Below are positions 23,279-33,868 of a stretch of 64,000 nucleotides of DNA, piece after piece (the stretch's first letter is position 1; every line of letters begins with the position of its first letter). A program made the position numbers and the translations under genes. Origin of the DNA: Actinomycetes bacterium (GTDB lineage: Bacteria > Actinomycetota > Actinomycetes > DATJPE01). Below the pieces are notes generated by a model that worked only from the letters and a program-made list of their open reading frames with translations, did no database searches and was not told the origin of the DNA. Where the stretch lies: the NCBI GenBank assembly GCA_035506535.1, contig DATJPE010000030.1:62001-126000 (forward strand). Direction: 5' to 3'.

Positions 23279-24888
23279 CCACGACCATGCCATCCTCGAA
23301 CCGGCGCAAGAAGCCCCCGGTCGGCTCGGTGACCTTCGTCGGGGCCGGCCCGGGCGATCCCGCGCTGCTGACGCTGCGCGCCGTCGAGGCCCTCGCCCAG
23401 GCCGACGCCGTGGTGCTCGACACCCAGGCCCGCGAGCAGTTCCTCGTCCACGCGCGCCCCGACGTGCTGGTGCTCGACGCGGCACAGGGACCCGACGGGC
23501 TCCCCCTGGGCCGACGGACCAAGCTCGTGGTGGACGCGGCGAAGGCGGGACACGCTGTCGTGCGCCTGGTCGACGGCGACCCGGGACTCTTCGGCGGGCT
23601 GGCCGAGGAGGCCGCGGCCTGCGTCAAGGCGAACGTGCCCTTCGAGGTCGTGCCCGGCGTGAGCCCGGCGATCGCCGCGCCGGCGTATGCCGGGATCCCC
23701 CTGACGGACGCGCGCACGCACGCGGTGCACGTCGTCTCGGCCGAGGGGGTCCACGACTTCTCGGCGCACGCAGACCCGTCGACCACCGTCGTGGTCGTCT
23801 CGTCAGTGGCCGACGTGGACACCGTGGTCAAGGAGCTCCTGCGGGCCGGACGCGACCCGAACACCCCCTCGGCGGTCATCCGGATGGGCACCACCACCGA
23901 GCAGCGCACGGTGACCGCCGCCCTGGAGGACCTGCCGTCGGCGGCGCGGGCCGCGAAGCTGGCGCAGCCGGTGGTCACGGTCGTCGGGCCGACGGTGGCC
24001 CACCGAGAGACCCTGTCCTGGTTCGAGACGAAGCCGCTCTTCGGGTGGCGCGTGCTCGTACCGCGGACCAGGGAGCAGGCCGGAGAGCTCTCCGCCCGGC
24101 TGCGCCGCCACGGCGCGGTCCCCGACGAGGTCCCGACCATCTCGGTGGAGCCGCCGCGTGCCCCGCAGCAGATGGACCGCGCCATCCAGGGCCTGGTCTC
24201 CGGGCGCTACCTGTGGGTCGCGTTCACCTCGGTCAACGCCGTGCGCGCCATCCGCGAGAAGTTCGAGGAGTACGGGCTCGACGCCCGCGCCTTCGCCGGC
24301 ATCAAGGTGGCCGCGGTGGGCGAGCAGACCGCCGCGGCGCTGCTCGCGTTCGGCGTGCGACCGGACCTGGTCCCGGCCGGGGAGCAGTCCTCGGCGGGGC
24401 TGCTGGAGGACTGGCCGGAGTACGACCGCCAGCTGGATCCGCTGGACCGGGTGTTCCTGCCGCGTGCCGACATCGCCACCGAGACTCTCGCCGCCGGTCT
24501 GGTCGAGCTGGGCTGGGAGGTCGACGACGTGACGGCGTACCGGACGGTCCGTGCCGCGCCCCCACCGGCCGCGACCAGGGACGCCATCAAGACGGGTGGC
24601 TTCGACGCCGTCGTCTTCACCTCCTCCTCCACGGTGCGCAACCTGGTCGGCATCGCCGGCAAGCCGCACGCCACGACGGTCATCGCCTGCATCGGCCCGC
24701 AGACCGCGAAGACGGCCGAGGAGCACGGCCTTCGCGTCGACGTCCTGGCCGACAAGCCCTCGGTGGTCGGCCTGGCGGATGCGCTGGCGGCGTACGGGGC
24801 CGCGCAGCGCCTCTCGGCGCTCGAAGCCGGCGAGGTGACCTGGCGTCCCTCCCAGCGGCGCGGCAACGCACGGCGCAAGGCGACCTGA
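23275..24888 (+). CDS. hemD: Uroporphyrinogen-III synthase fused to a methyltransferase-like domain
   Basis: 537 residues from GTG 23275. The N-terminal half (about 15-245) has the tetrapyrrole methylase fold: VTFVGAGPGDPALLTLRAVEALAQAD and VPGVSPAIAAPAYAGIPLT. The SUMT block usually reading RLKGGDPFxFGRG is RLVDGDPGLFGG here and the YDxLVS region is altered, so C-methylation activity is doubtful. The C-terminal half (about 255-510) is HemD: VLVPRTREQAGELSARLRRHGA, FTSVNAVRAI, VGEQTAAAL, FLPRADIATETLAAGL, FTSSSTVRNL, CIGPQTAKTAEEHGL. It cyclises hydroxymethylbilane to uroporphyrinogen III. The fusion matches actinobacterial hemD/cobA genes. Confidence 0.9.
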   Translation: MTTTMPSSNRRKKPPVGSVTFVGAGPGDPALLTLRAVEALAQADAVVLDTQAREQFLVHARPDVLVLDAAQGPDGLPLGRRTKLVVDAAKAGHAVVRLVDGDPGLFGGLAEEAAACVKANVPFEVVPGVSPAIAAPAYAGIPLTDARTHAVHVVSAEGVHDFSAHADPSTTVVVVSSVADVDTVVKELLRAGRDPNTPSAVIRMGTTTEQRTVTAALEDLPSAARAAKLAQPVVTVVGPTVAHRETLSWFETKPLFGWRVLVPRTREQAGELSARLRRHGAVPDEVPTISVEPPRAPQQMDRAIQGLVSGRYLWVAFTSVNAVRAIREKFEEYGLDARAFAGIKVAAVGEQTAAALLAFGVRPDLVPAGEQSSAGLLEDWPEYDRQLDPLDRVFLPRADIATETLAAGLVELGWEVDDVTAYRTVRAAPPPAATRDAIKTGGFDAVVFTSSSTVRNLVGIAGKPHATTVIACIGPQTAKTAEEHGLRVDVLADKPSVVGLADALAAYGAAQRLSALEAGEVTWRPSQRRGNARRKAT

Positions 24889-24889
24889 G

Positions 24890-25909
24890 TTGTCAGACGT
24901 CGCGGGCGCCGGAGCGCACGCAACGCCGGACAGCTTCCCGGCGTTGCGCGGCCGGCGGTTGCGGCGTACGGCCGCCTTGCGGCGGCTCGTCGCGCAGACG
25001 GCGCTGGACCCCGGCGACCTCGTGCTGCCCCTGTTCGTGAAGGAGGGGATCGCCGAGCCGGTGCCGGTCGCGTCGATGCCCGGCGTGCTGCAGCACACCC
25101 GTGACTCGCTGCGCAAGACGGCCCACGACGCGGTGGAGGCGGGCGTCGGTGGGCTCATCCTCTTCGGGATCCCGGCCGCCAAGGACGCACGCGGGTCCCA
25201 GGCCGACGATCCCCAGGGCGTCGTCCAGGTCGCACTGCGCGACCTGGCCGCCGACCTCGGCGATGCCACCGTGGTCATGGCCGACCTCTGCCTGTGCGAG
25301 TACACCGACCACGGCCACTGCGGACCCCTGAGCGCTGCCGGCGAGGTCGACAACGACGCGACGCTGCAGCGCTACGCCTCCGTCGCCCTGGCGCAGGCGG
25401 ACGCCGGGGCGCACGTGATCGCCCCGTCGGGCATGCAGGACGGCCAGGTCGCGGCGATCCGCGCCGCGCTCGACGGTGCCGGGTTCGCCGAGGTCCCCGT
25501 GCTCGCCTACGCGGCCAAGTACGCCTCCGCGTTCTACGGTCCCTTCCGCGAGGCCGCGGAGTCGACGCCGGCCTTCGGGGACCGCCGGGCCTACCAGATG
25601 GACTCCGCGAACGCCCGTGAGGCGCTGCGCGAGGTCCGGCTGGACCTGGCGGAGGGCGCGGACGCGGTGATGGTCAAGCCGGCGCTGCCCTACCTCGACG
25701 TGGTGCGGCAGGTCGCCGACACCGTCGACGTACCCGTCTTCGCCTACCAGGTCTCGGGGGAGTACGCGATGCTCGAGGCGGCGGCCGCGAACGGGTGGTT
25801 GGACCGCGATCGCGCCATCCTGGAGACCCTCACCGCCATCCGTCGCGCCGGCGCCGACGTGGTGCTGACCTACTGGGCCACCGAGGTGGCGCGCGCGCTC
25901 CGGTCCTGA
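24890..25909 (+). CDS. hemB: Porphobilinogen synthase (delta-aminolevulinic acid dehydratase)
   Basis: 339 residues. The start is TTG 24890, one base after the hemD stop; no ATG or GTG fits the normal N-terminus (RLRRTAALRRLVAQT). Condenses two ALA molecules. Visible: the zinc-type cysteine cluster DLCLCEYTDHGHCGPL, the Schiff-base lysines in LAYAAKYASAFYGPF and AVMVKPALPYLD, and the QVSGEYAM block. The three cysteines make it a Zn-dependent enzyme. Last gene of the rex-hem operon; a long palindrome follows. Confidence 0.93.
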   Translation: MSDVAGAGAHATPDSFPALRGRRLRRTAALRRLVAQTALDPGDLVLPLFVKEGIAEPVPVASMPGVLQHTRDSLRKTAHDAVEAGVGGLILFGIPAAKDARGSQADDPQGVVQVALRDLAADLGDATVVMADLCLCEYTDHGHCGPLSAAGEVDNDATLQRYASVALAQADAGAHVIAPSGMQDGQVAAIRAALDGAGFAEVPVLAYAAKYASAFYGPFREAAESTPAFGDRRAYQMDSANAREALREVRLDLAEGADAVMVKPALPYLDVVRQVADTVDVPVFAYQVSGEYAMLEAAAANGWLDRDRAILETLTAIRRAGADVVLTYWATEVARALRS

Positions 25910-25933
25910 CGCCGGTCGCCGCGCCCTCCTCCT

Positions 25934-25997
25934 CCACATGTGGCGGCCTTTCCGTCATTCCACGAGGCCTGAGTGACGGTCAGCCCGCCACAAGTGG
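25934..25997. repeat. Dispersed palindromic element, family 2 copy 1
   Basis: Outer arms CCACATGTGGCGG (25934-25946) and CCGCCACAAGTGG (25985-25997) with one mismatch, inner arms around CCGTCATTC and GAGTGACGG. Nearly the same sequence recurs at 51219-51278. It lies 25 bp after hemB and could act as its terminator. Confidence 0.75.
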
Positions 25998-26023
25998 GGG
26001 TAAGGGGGTGGGTCGGCCGAGGC

Positions 26024-26029
26024 TAGGGT
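26024..26029 (+). promoter_or_regulatory. -10 element TAGGGT, leaderless type
   Basis: TAGGGT, six bases, then GTG 26036. Confidence 0.5.
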
Positions 26030-26035
26030 CGGGCC

Positions 26036-26515
26036 GTGACGGGCGGGGCGGCGGACGGCGACGTGACGGGTGGCCCGGTCGGCGGTGAGGTGACCAGCGG
26101 AGCGGGTGACCGCGACCGCGATGCCGCGCACCGGCCACGGCAGGCGCGGCCGCGCGACGAGCTGGGACGCCCCTTGCCGTACGGCTCCCAGGGGGTCGAC
26201 CCCGTCCCGGACGCCCCCCTCGCGCCGGAGGAGGCGATCGCCGAGGCGCGACGGCTGGTCGAGTCGGGCCGGGCCTTCGCCGCCCACGAGGTCCTGGAGG
26301 CGCGGTGGAAGGCGGCACCGGAGGAGGAACGCGACCTCTGGCAGGGCCTGGCCCAGCTGTGCGTCGGCCTCACCCACGCCGGGCGCGGCAACGAGGTCGG
26401 CGCCGGCCGGCTCGTCGAGCGCGGGGCCGCCCGGCTGACGAGCTACGCCGGGCCGACGTACGGGCTCGACCTGGATGCCACCATCACCTGCGCCCGCCAC
26501 CACGTCGGCGGTTGA
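26036..26515 (+). CDS. DUF309 domain protein
   Basis: 159 residues from GTG 26036. A Gly/Asp/Arg-rich, probably disordered N-terminus (1-60), then the DUF309 helical domain: RLVESGRAFAAHEVLEARWKAAPEEERDLWQGLAQLCVGLTHAGRGN with the AHEVLE and WQGLAQ signature, ending LDLDATI. DUF309 proteins are small all-helical proteins of unknown function with conserved His/Glu that may bind metal. Single-gene unit, convergent with the pyrimidine operon. Confidence 0.8.
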   Translation: MTGGAADGDVTGGPVGGEVTSGAGDRDRDAAHRPRQARPRDELGRPLPYGSQGVDPVPDAPLAPEEAIAEARRLVESGRAFAAHEVLEARWKAAPEEERDLWQGLAQLCVGLTHAGRGNEVGAGRLVERGAARLTSYAGPTYGLDLDATITCARHHVGG

Positions 26516-26519
26516 CCGC

Positions 26520-26544
26520 ACCCGGGTGGCCGAACCGCCCGGGT
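26520..26544. terminator. Bidirectional terminator hairpin
   Basis: ACCCGGGTGG (26520-26529) pairs with CCGCCCGGGT (26535-26544), one G-T wobble, loop CCGAA. It lies between two convergent genes and can serve both. Confidence 0.65.
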
Positions 26545-26583
26545 CTGTGGCCTCGTCGGGATCAAGGGTCGGCGCCCGACAGG

Positions 26584-27600
26584 TCAGACCTTGGCGCGCA
26601 GGTGCTCCCGCAGGGCCGGGATGACCTTCTCGCCGTACGCCTCCAAGGTCGCCGCCTTCCCGTCGTGCTGCAGGTACACGGCGAACTGGTCGACCCCGAG
26701 CTCGCGCAGCTCGGTGAGGCGGCGGATGTGCTCCGCTGGCGGCCCCAGCACGCAGAAGCGGTCCACGATCTCGTCGGGCACGAACGCGGTGTGGGTGTTC
26801 CCCGCCTGTCCGTGCTCGTTGTAGTCGTAGCCGTCGCGGCCCTTGATGTAGTCGGTGAGCGCCTTGGGCACCGTGCCGGAGTCGCCGTAGCGACCGACGA
26901 GGTCCGCCACGTGGTTGCCCACCATTCCCCCGAACCAGCGGCACTGCTCGCGCATGTGCGCCAGGTCGTCGCCGACATATGCCGGTGCCGCGACGCAGAT
27001 CGTCACGTCGTCGGGGTCGCGTCCCGCGTCGCGCGCAGCGCGGCGTACGGCTCCGACGGTCCACGCGACCAGGTCCGGGTCGGCGAGCTGGAGGATGAAG
27101 CCGTCGCCGACCTCGCCGGCGAGCTGCAACGCCTTCGGGCCGTAGGCCGCGACCCACACCTCCAGCTCGCTGCTGGTGCCCCAGGGGAAGCGCAGCGTCG
27201 CGCCGTTGACCTCTACGGCGCGGCCGTTGCCGAGCTCGCGGATGACGTGGACCGCCTCGCGGAGCTCGGCCAAGGTCGTCGGGCGACCGTTGAGCACGCG
27301 CACCGCGGAGTCGCCCCGCCCGATGCCGCACACCGTGCGGTTGCCGTACATCTCGTTCAACGTCGCGAACAGCGATGCCGTGACTGTGACGTCGCGGGTG
27401 GCGGGATTGGTCACCATCGGCCCGACGACGACCTTGCGGGTGGCGGCGAGGATCGCGCTGTAGATGACGAACGGCTCCTCCCAGAGCAGGTGGGAGTCGA
27501 AGGTCCACACGTGGGAGAAGCCGTGCGTCTCCGCCTGGCGGGCCAGGTCGACCACCCGCGAGGCCGGGGGGTTGCACTGCAGAACGACTCCGACGTCCAT
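26584..27600 (-). CDS. F420-dependent LLM-class oxidoreductase, pyrimidine-catabolism type
   Basis: 338 residues from ATG 27600, with GAGGAG five bases upstream. Luciferase-like TIM barrel: MDVGVVLQCNPPASRVVDLARQAE, VWTFDSHLLWEEP, VVVGPMVTNPATRD, CGIGRGDSAV, VAAYGPKALQLAGEVGDGFILQ, CRWFGGMVGNH. It resembles the TIGR03842 group of predicted F420-dependent enzymes that co-occur with dihydropyrimidinase. Here it is the last gene of an operon with a dihydropyrimidinase and a carbamoyl amidohydrolase. A role in interconverting pyrimidine and dihydropyrimidine is therefore attractive, but inferred. Confidence 0.85.
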   Translation of the reverse strand: MDVGVVLQCNPPASRVVDLARQAETHGFSHVWTFDSHLLWEEPFVIYSAILAATRKVVVGPMVTNPATRDVTVTASLFATLNEMYGNRTVCGIGRGDSAVRVLNGRPTTLAELREAVHVIRELGNGRAVEVNGATLRFPWGTSSELEVWVAAYGPKALQLAGEVGDGFILQLADPDLVAWTVGAVRRAARDAGRDPDDVTICVAAPAYVGDDLAHMREQCRWFGGMVGNHVADLVGRYGDSGTVPKALTDYIKGRDGYDYNEHGQAGNTHTAFVPDEIVDRFCVLGPPAEHIRRLTELRELGVDQFAVYLQHDGKAATLEAYGEKVIPALREHLRAKV

Positions 27601-27609
27601 CGAGGCTCC

Positions 27610-29024
<1,415 letters not shown>

Positions 29025-29025
<1 letters not shown>

Positions 29026-29861
29026 CAGGGACGCACCAGGTCGCCGTAGGCGTCGGGGCGCCGGTCGCGGTAGAAGGCCCATCGGTTGCGCACCTCGGTC
29101 AGCAGGTCCATCTCGAGGTCGCGCACGACGAGCTCGGGGGCATGGCCGTCCGCCGCGCCCCCGACGATCTTCCCCTCGGGGTCCACGAAGTACGACGTGC
29201 CGTAGAAGTCGTCGTCGCCGAGGTCCTCGACGCCGACCCGGTTGATCGCGCCGACGAAGTACTCGTTGGCGACCGCCGCGGCGGGCTGCTCGAGCTGCCA
29301 GAGGTAGCTCGACAGGCCGCGGGAGGTGGCGGAGGGGTTGAACACGATCTCCGCGCCGTTCAGGCCGAGGGCACGCCATCCCTCGGGGAAGTGCCGGTCG
29401 TAGCAGATGTAGACGCCCACCCGCCCGACCGCCGTGTCGAACACGGGGAAGCCGAGGTTGCCGGGACGGAAGTAGAACTTCTCCCAGAAGCCCTTGACGT
29501 GCGGGATGTGGTGCTTGCGGTACTTGCCCAGGTAGCGCCCGTCGGCGTCGACGACGGCGGCGGTGTTGTAGAGCACGCCGGGCTGCTCCTGCTCGTACAC
29601 GGGCAGGACCATGACGATGCCGAGCTCGGCGGCCAGCGCCCGGAAGCGCTCGGTGGTCTCGCCGGGCACGGATTCGGCGTAGGAGTAGTACGAGGCGTCC
29701 TGCACCTGGCAGAAGTACGGCCCGTAGAACAGCTCCTGGAAGCAGACGACCTTCGCCCCCTGGGCCGCCGCGTCCCGCGCGTAGTCCTCGTGGACCTTGA
29801 TCATCGACTCCTTGTCGCCGGTCCACGTCGTCTGGACCAGGGCCGCTCGCACGATCGTCAT
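29025..29861 (-). CDS. Nitrilase-superfamily carbamoyl amidohydrolase (beta-ureidopropionase-like)
   Basis: 278 residues from ATG 29861. A GTG at 29873 is in frame, but the GGAGG would touch it, so the ATG is preferred. Catalytic triad Glu43 in CFQELFYGPYF, Lys116 in KYRKHHIP and Cys153 in YICYDRHFPEG; N-terminal IVRAALVQTTWTGD. It releases CO2, ammonia and a beta-amino acid (beta-alanine) from the product of the next gene. First gene of the three-gene minus-strand operon amidohydrolase-dihydropyrimidinase-F420 enzyme. No clear promoter seen in 29862-29945. Confidence 0.88.
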
Positions 29862-29945
29862 GGGCTGGAACACCTCCGGGTCGGCTCCGCCTCACTCTGG
29901 CACGGCAGGGCCCGCCCCGGGAGCCGGTCCGGGAAGCGGCAACAC

Positions 29946-30014
29946 CCGAGACCACGCAGGTGGTGGCTCACCACCCGGACCCTGCGTGGTCAACCACCAC
30001 CTGCGTGGTCTCGG
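29946..30014. repeat. Long perfect inverted repeat, probable terminator
   Basis: Arms of 21 bp without mismatch, 29946-29966 and 29994-30014 (the left arm begins CCGAGACCACGCAGG), with a 27-base loop. It lies four bases after the 3' end of the 807-residue membrane gene (minus strand) and upstream of the pyrimidine operon, so it probably insulates the two. The sequence differs from the two dispersed palindrome families. Confidence 0.8.
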
Positions 30015-30017
30015 TGC

Positions 30018-32441
30018 TCAGGGCGTGGCGGCGAGCGCGGCGACGGTGGCCGGGTAGGCCGGGTCCAGCCAGTAGTCGCTGTGCCGGCGCAGCGGGCCGT
30101 CACCCGGCGGCTGCGGGTCCGCCACCTCCTGGTCGACCTGGTCGGCATCCGCGACGCGCGGCGGTCCGGGGACGTACGAGCCCGCCCGGCCGGCGTCCGG
30201 CTCGAGGTTCCACGAGCCGATCGGGTCCGTGAGCCGGTACAGCGTGCGCCATCGCCCGGGCAGGCGCCGGCGCACCTCGGCGAGGACGGCCTCGTCGAAG
30301 TACTCCGGGAACCAGCGGCAGTACAGCCGCCGTACCGGCGACCCGTGCAGGAGCAGGCGCAGCCGCGGGCACAGGTCAGGGTGGAGGCGCAGCACCGTGG
30401 GGACGGCGAGGACGCTGCCCTGGCTGTGGCAGGACAGCACCACCACGTCACCCTCGCGCGAGCAGAGCCGGCCCACCCGCTCCTCGAGGTCGAGGACCGC
30501 CCGCTCCGCGTAGCAGGGAGGGGTCAGCGGGTGGACCGCCCGCGGCCAGAACGTCGCGACGTCCCAGAGGATCCCGACCACCCGCCGCCGGGAGCGGCTG
30601 CGCACCGAGGCGTAGCCGATGGCGACGAGGGCGGCCAGGACGCTGACGATGACCCACGACCCGGCCGCGGCGGCGAAACGCGGCAGCCCGTCGTTCGTGG
30701 CGTCCGGACGGCTGAGGTAGGCGAGGGTGCCGGCGAGGGCGACGACCACGCTGGTGAGGACGAGGACCGTGGCTGCCGCGCCCGCGCTGTCGGTGAGGGA
30801 GGCAACAGCTCTGGCCGTCGCGACCCGCTCCTTCTCCCGCGCCGACGCCGCCGGATAGTCGCCCGCCACCGCGGTGGCATCAGCCTTCGCGGGGCGCCGT
30901 ACCCGGGCGGCCGCCAGCCAGGCCACGAACGGAACCAGGCACAGCGCCACCACGACGGCGGCGGCCCCGGCCCAGACGTAGCCGGGGGGCACGATCAGCG
31001 CCGCGTCCGGCGTCGTGCTGGTGCGGGCGGCCTGGGTGGTGGTCACGGCGTGACCGAGCCACTGCGCGGTCTGCAGCCCGATGCCGGCGCTGAAGGCGAG
31101 GGCGAGCAGCCACGCCACCGTGGCGACCAGGCTCGCCGCGAGCCCGCCGGCAGCGATGCCGGGGTCGGTACGCCGTGCCGCGAGCACCGGCACCACGGTC
31201 AGCGCGAGCATGAGCGCGACCAACAGCGCCACGACCGGCCAGGGCGGCGAGCCCGGGTGCGAGCCGTCGCCTGCGGCGAAGCGCCCCGCGTACCAGAGCC
31301 CCGCCGCGGCGCCTGCGAGCGCGGTGGCCAGGGCGAGTACCACCGCGGCGCGACGTACGGCGGCGTCGGCATGCTGCGCACCCACCGCCGCGAACAGCAG
31401 CGGCACGAGGACGAGCTGGCCGGCGAACACCGCGACGACGAGCACCCGCAGCCCGGGCAGGTGCGACGGCATCGGCGCTGCCCGGGTGTGGACGGTCATG
31501 GCCAGGACCCAGGCGGCGGCGAGCACAGCCACCCCCAGCCCCTGCAGGAGCGCGGTCGGCCGGTTGGCCGAGGACGCGTCGGGGCCGCCGCGCCCCACGA
31601 AGCGCTCTGGGACCGCGAGCGCAGTGGCGAGGACCGCCAGCGCCGCAGCGAGGGTGAGGACCGCGTCCTCGAGACCGGGCGAGGAGTCGTAGCGGACGAC
31701 GGGCATGAGCACGAGCGCGGCGAGCACCGAGGTCGCGACGGTCACGTGCAGCCGGCGCAGCCGCTGGACCGAGGACTCGGTGACGAAGAAGCCGTCGCGG
31801 GCGATCATCAGCGAGCCGGGGTCGCGCCGGGGCTCCGGCGCGGTCGCCTCCACGAGGGAGCTGCGGCCGATCGTCCACAGCAGCAGGACCAGCGCAGCCG
31901 GCACCAGGGCCCCGACGGCGGCCCGCTGCTGCGGGCGGGCGAGTCGGCCGAGCCAGCCGACGAGGTCGTGCTGGGCGCCGCACACCGGCTGCGAGCCGCA
32001 CTGCCAGGCGGTCAGGTCCATGACCGCCAGCGCCGCGGCGGCGAGTGCGGTCACGGTCAGGGACAGCGCGAACAGGCGCAGCGTGGCCCGGCCGGCCCAG
32101 GCGGCCGCCCGCCGGCCGCGGGAGTCGGTCGTGGCCGCCACGGGCAGCATCCAGTACGCGAGGTCGACGAGGGTGAACGGCAGCGAGAGCAGCCACAGCG
32201 CCCGCAGGCCCGGCCCGGAGGTGAGCCCGCCCCACGAGTACGCCTCCACGCGCGCGACACCCTGCTCGGTCGGCGCGGGCGCGTCGCCGGGTAGCCAGCG
32301 GCGGAAGAACCCGGAGGCGGCGTCCCCGGCGACGATGGCCACCCACGGCGGCGGCATCTGCAGGATGGCGTCCGGCGGGGTCCCGGACACTCCGTGGACG
32401 CGCAGCTCGGTGGTTCCGCTCACCCCGTCGTCGAGGGCCAT
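30018..32441 (-). CDS. Large polytopic membrane protein with a split alpha/beta-hydrolase domain
   Basis: 807 residues from ATG 32441 (GGAGGTG upstream). The N-terminus reads TELRVHGVSGTP (12-22) and VARVEAYSWGG (62-72), as in the beta3 oxyanion and beta4 parts of an alpha/beta hydrolase. Roughly 80-625 contains about twelve or thirteen hydrophobic helices. The C-terminus (about 650-807) resumes the hydrolase: VVVLSCHSQGS, a nucleophile elbow with Ser673, then candidate Asp739 (LTDPIGS) and His787 (RRHSDYW). The fold would thus be interrupted by a membrane domain. Function unknown, perhaps lipid hydrolysis at the cytoplasmic face. The mapping is my inference. Divergent from hemL. Confidence 0.72.
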   Translation of the reverse strand: MALDDGVSGTTELRVHGVSGTPPDAILQMPPPWVAIVAGDAASGFFRRWLPGDAPAPTEQGVARVEAYSWGGLTSGPGLRALWLLSLPFTLVDLAYWMLPVAATTDSRGRRAAAWAGRATLRLFALSLTVTALAAAALAVMDLTAWQCGSQPVCGAQHDLVGWLGRLARPQQRAAVGALVPAALVLLLWTIGRSSLVEATAPEPRRDPGSLMIARDGFFVTESSVQRLRRLHVTVATSVLAALVLMPVVRYDSSPGLEDAVLTLAAALAVLATALAVPERFVGRGGPDASSANRPTALLQGLGVAVLAAAWVLAMTVHTRAAPMPSHLPGLRVLVVAVFAGQLVLVPLLFAAVGAQHADAAVRRAAVVLALATALAGAAAGLWYAGRFAAGDGSHPGSPPWPVVALLVALMLALTVVPVLAARRTDPGIAAGGLAASLVATVAWLLALAFSAGIGLQTAQWLGHAVTTTQAARTSTTPDAALIVPPGYVWAGAAAVVVALCLVPFVAWLAAARVRRPAKADATAVAGDYPAASAREKERVATARAVASLTDSAGAAATVLVLTSVVVALAGTLAYLSRPDATNDGLPRFAAAAGSWVIVSVLAALVAIGYASVRSRSRRRVVGILWDVATFWPRAVHPLTPPCYAERAVLDLEERVGRLCSREGDVVVLSCHSQGSVLAVPTVLRLHPDLCPRLRLLLHGSPVRRLYCRWFPEYFDEAVLAEVRRRLPGRWRTLYRLTDPIGSWNLEPDAGRAGSYVPGPPRVADADQVDQEVADPQPPGDGPLRRHSDYWLDPAYPATVAALAATP

Positions 32442-32507
32442 GACGCACCTCCGTCCGCAGCCTTGCGCTCCCGCGCCTGTGCGTACAGAGCCGAATGCGT
32501 GCAGTCA

Positions 32508-32525
32508 CGTACCGGTTCGGGTACG
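32508..32525. promoter_or_regulatory. Small inverted repeat in the hemL upstream region
   Basis: CGTACC (32508-32513), six bases, GGTACG (32520-32525). In the 125-bp gap between the divergent membrane-hydrolase and hemL genes; a possible operator. A GAGACT (32554-32559) lies seven bases before hemL GTG and may be its -10. Confidence 0.25.
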
Positions 32526-32566
32526 GCCGGTGGGGCGTCCGCGGCGGGCCTGAGAGACTGCTCCGT

Positions 32567-33868
32567 GTGACGTCCCGCTCCGAGCAGCTGTTCGTGCGCG
32601 CCCTCGCCGTCACCCCCGGCGGGGTGAACTCGCCGGTCCGGGCGTACCGGGCGGTCGGGGGCACGCCGAGGTTCATGGTCGCCGGCCACGGGCCGTACGT
32701 CGTCGACGCCGATGGTCGCGAGTACGTGGACCTGGTGGGCTCGTGGGGCCCGATGATCCTCGGCCACGCCCACCCTCAGGTGCTGTCGGCGCTGCGCGAG
32801 CAGCTGGCGGCCGGGACGTCCTTCGGTGCCCCCGGGCCCCACGAGGTGGAGCTGGCCGAGGAGATCGTCGCCCGCGCGCCGGTGGAGCAGGTCCGGCTGG
32901 TCAGCAGCGGCACCGAGGCCACCATGTCCGCGATCCGGCTGGCCCGGGCCTTCACCGGGCGCCCGCTCGTCGTGAAGTTCGCCGGCTGCTACCACGGCCA
33001 CGTCGACGCACTCCTGGCCGCGGCCGGGTCGGGTGTCGCCACCTTCGGGCTGCCGGACACCCCCGGGGTGACGGCCGCGACGGCGGCGGACACCCTCGTG
33101 GTGCCGTACAACGACCTGCCGGCGGTCGAGGCCGTCTTCGCCGAGCACGGCGAGCGGATCGCCTGCCTGGTCACCGAGGCGGCCGCGGCGAACATGGGCG
33201 TGGTGGCGCCCGAGGAGGGCTTCAACGCCGGGCTGGCCGACGTGTGCCGGCGCTACGGCGCCCTCTTCGTGAGCGACGAGGTGATGACCGGCTTCCGCGT
33301 GCACCGGTCCGGGTGGTACGGCCTCGACGGGGTGCGTCCGGACCTCATGACCTTCGGCAAGGTCATCGGCGGCGGCCTCCCGGCGGCGGCCTTCGGGGGG
33401 CGCGCGGAGATCATGGGGCTGCTCGCCCCGGCCGGGCCGGTCTACCAGGCGGGGACGCTGTCCGGGAACCCGCTGGCCACCCTCGCGGGGGTGACGACGC
33501 TGCGGCTGTGCACGCCCGAGGTCTACGCCCGGCTCGACGCCGCGGCCGAGGAGGTCGGACGGCTCGCCTCGGAGGCGCTGGCCAAGGAGGGCGTGCCGCA
33601 CGTCCTCGCACGGGCGGGGAACCTCTTCAGCGTCTTCTTCGTCGACCCGACCGTGACCCCCGCGGTGCGTGACTACGACGCCGCGCGCTCGCAGCACGCG
33701 CCGACGTACGCCGCGTTCTTCCACGCGATGCTCGACGCCGGCGTCTCGCTCCCCCCGAGCGCCTTCGAGGCCTGGTTCGTCTCGGCCGCCCACGACGAGC
33801 AGGCCCTGGCCCGCGTCGCCGACGCGCTGCCGGGTGCCGCCCGCCGCGCCGCGGAGGCGGGCGCATGA
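32567..33868 (+). CDS. hemL: Glutamate-1-semialdehyde 2,1-aminomutase
   Basis: 433 residues from GTG 32567. PLP enzyme making 5-aminolevulinate from glutamate-1-semialdehyde, the step after Hem[76 protein letters not shown], and the Schiff-base Lys265 in [12 protein letters not shown]. Normal length. It lies apart from the rex-hem operon and leads into the cytochrome c maturation genes with a four-base overlap. Confidence 0.95.
   Translation: MTSRSEQLFVRALAVTPGGVNSPVRAYRAVGGTPRFMVAGHGPYVVDADGREYVDLVGSWGPMILGHAHPQVLSALREQLAAGTSFGAPGPHEVELAEEIVARAPVEQVRLVSSGTEATMSAIRLARAFTGRPLVVKFAGCYHGHVDALLAAAGSGVATFGLPDTPGVTAATAADTLVVPYNDLPAVEAVFAEHGERIACLVTEAAAANMGVVAPEEGFNAGLADVCRRYGALFVSDEVMTGFRVHRSGWYGLDGVRPDLMTFGKVIGGGLPAAAFGGRAEIMGLLAPAGPVYQAGTLSGNPLATLAGVTTLRLCTPEVYARLDAAAEEVGRLASEALAKEGVPHVLARAGNLFSVFFVDPTVTPAVRDYDAARSQHAPTYAAFFHAMLDAGVSLPPSAFEAWFVSAAHDEQALARVADALPGAARRAAEAGA

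Noticed and set aside
29142-32294. A 1050-codon open frame on the plus strand
   Set aside because: Composition is His/Arg/Gly/Gln-rich without any domain. It is antisense to the amidohydrolase and the large membrane protein, which have clear family motifs and helices.
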